A model generated the notes under the pieces. The model made no database searches and was not told the DNA's origin. It saw nothing but the letters and a program-made list of their open reading frames with translations. The translations under genes were made by a program, and so were the position numbers. A DNA stretch of 64,000 bases from Piper betle (taxonomy: Eukaryota; Streptophyta; Magnoliopsida; Piperales; Piperaceae), in the NCBI GenBank assembly GCA_033002965.1, contig JAURVB010002651.1:1-64000 (forward strand), written 5' to 3'. This document shows, piece by piece, positions 63,395-64,000 of this stretch (its first letter is position 1; each line of letters begins with the position of its first letter).

Positions 63395-63969
63395 CTATGA
63401 GGCTGTTGAGTTTCGAGATGGTGACAAGAGTAAATATCTGGGCAAAGGTGTATCTAAAGCTGTAAAGAACATAAATGAAAGGATAGCTGAAGTCTTGCTT
63501 GGAATGGATCCAACACTTCAGTCTCAGACTGATCAACCCATGATAGACCTAGATAAAACTGAGAACAAGGCAAGATCTTTGGGTAAATTTGTTGATTCGG
63601 TGTTTCACAATGTTAATCCCCCAGCTTTATTCTTCCAAATTTTTGAGTCTTGAATATTGATGAAGTGAAATGATTTTCTGCATAGGGTGAAATTCGTGCA
63701 AATGCAGTCTTGGCAGTGTCAATTGCCGCTTGCAAGGCTGGTGTTGCTGAAAAGGAGGCAAGCATTCTTCATTTTTCATTGTTGTGGTCATTTAGATTGT
63801 TAAAGTCTGCTTTAAAGAGTTATTACTTATGCTTTTTTGGTTACGCTTACAGGTTCCACTCTACAATCATATTGCTGATCTATCGGGTAAAACTAGGCCC
63901 GTTCTTCCTGTCCCAGCTTTTACTGTCATCGGTGGCGGAAAGCATGCTGGAAATAATTTGGCTGCCCAA
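63395..63969 (+). CDS. Enolase, ENO3-like, partial (three internal exons; 5' exons absent, 3' beyond window)
   Basis: Exons 63395-63569, 63686-63757 and 63853-63969 join in frame. They read [38 protein letters not shown], then [40 protein letters not shown] and [19 protein letters not shown]. These are the glycolytic enolase N-terminal domain and the start of the barrel, and the wording ([19 protein letters not shown]) fits the plant ENO3 type better than the main LOS2 or ENO1 enolases. Gly is replaced by Arg in the GANA motif. Both complete introns have GC donors (63570 and 63758). The start of the protein is not in the 0.8 kb before exon 1, where the ceramidase pseudogene ends, so the locus is either 5' truncated or has a very large intron containing that pseudogene. 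Confidence 0.8.
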
Positions 63970-64000
63970 GTACGACCTATGATATCCAGGTTACTAACCT

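Overview
This is nuclear DNA of a flowering plant. Most coding stretches are split by short GT-AG introns, the intergenic DNA is AT-rich and full of LTR retroelements and microsatellites, and the recognisable families are plant ones: group-H UDP-glycosyltransferases, a P-class PPR protein, PAR1, plant inositol phosphorylceramide synthase, a plant O-fucosyltransferase and a cytosolic enolase-like protein. First exons are clearly GC-rich compared with the downstream exons (PPR, UGT, O-fucosyltransferase, RPL35A). I cannot name the species. There are no bacterial features.

Region 1 (about 0.2-19.4 kb) is a UDP-glycosyltransferase array, all on the + strand: a broken copy split by an LTR-like insertion, two almost identical two-exon genes of 452 aa lying in a 4.36-kb tandem duplication (2862-7225 and 12141-16493), and a more diverged third gene of 444 aa. 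Between the two duplicated units sits a nested transposon. A truncated minus-strand Ty1/copia element (gag remnant, primer-binding site and one LTR) carries a 2948-bp solo LTR flanked by a perfect 5-bp target duplication.

Region 2 (about 19.4-38 kb) is repeat-rich. It holds a miniature LTR element with only about 115 bp between its LTRs, a long PPR reading frame interrupted only by two in-frame TAG codons, a small SIN3-type PAH gene interrupted by one TGA, a tandem G-rich repeat, and several microsatellites.

Region 3 (about 38-57 kb) is gene-dense and mostly intact: a 12-exon inositol phosphorylceramide synthase whose upstream ORF ends by overlapping the main start codon, a PAR1 gene, a single-domain FAS1 protein, an 8-exon O-fucosyltransferase, and RPL35A (eL33) with a decayed duplicate of its own promoter and first exon upstream.

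Region 4 (about 59-64 kb) holds a full-length, intron-bearing neutral ceramidase pseudogene with many independent lesions, followed by three clean exons of an ENO3-type enolase that lacks its 5' exons here and runs off the window.

I did not find a clearly new multi-gene system. The most informative signals are the substitution cluster next to the catalytic Asp in the recently duplicated UGTs, the overlapping uORF on the ceramide-modifying synthase, the nested element at the duplication junction, and the set of otherwise clean genes broken by single stop codons. All gene models and family calls were read by eye from the sequence and from memory of the families. No alignment or database search was run.
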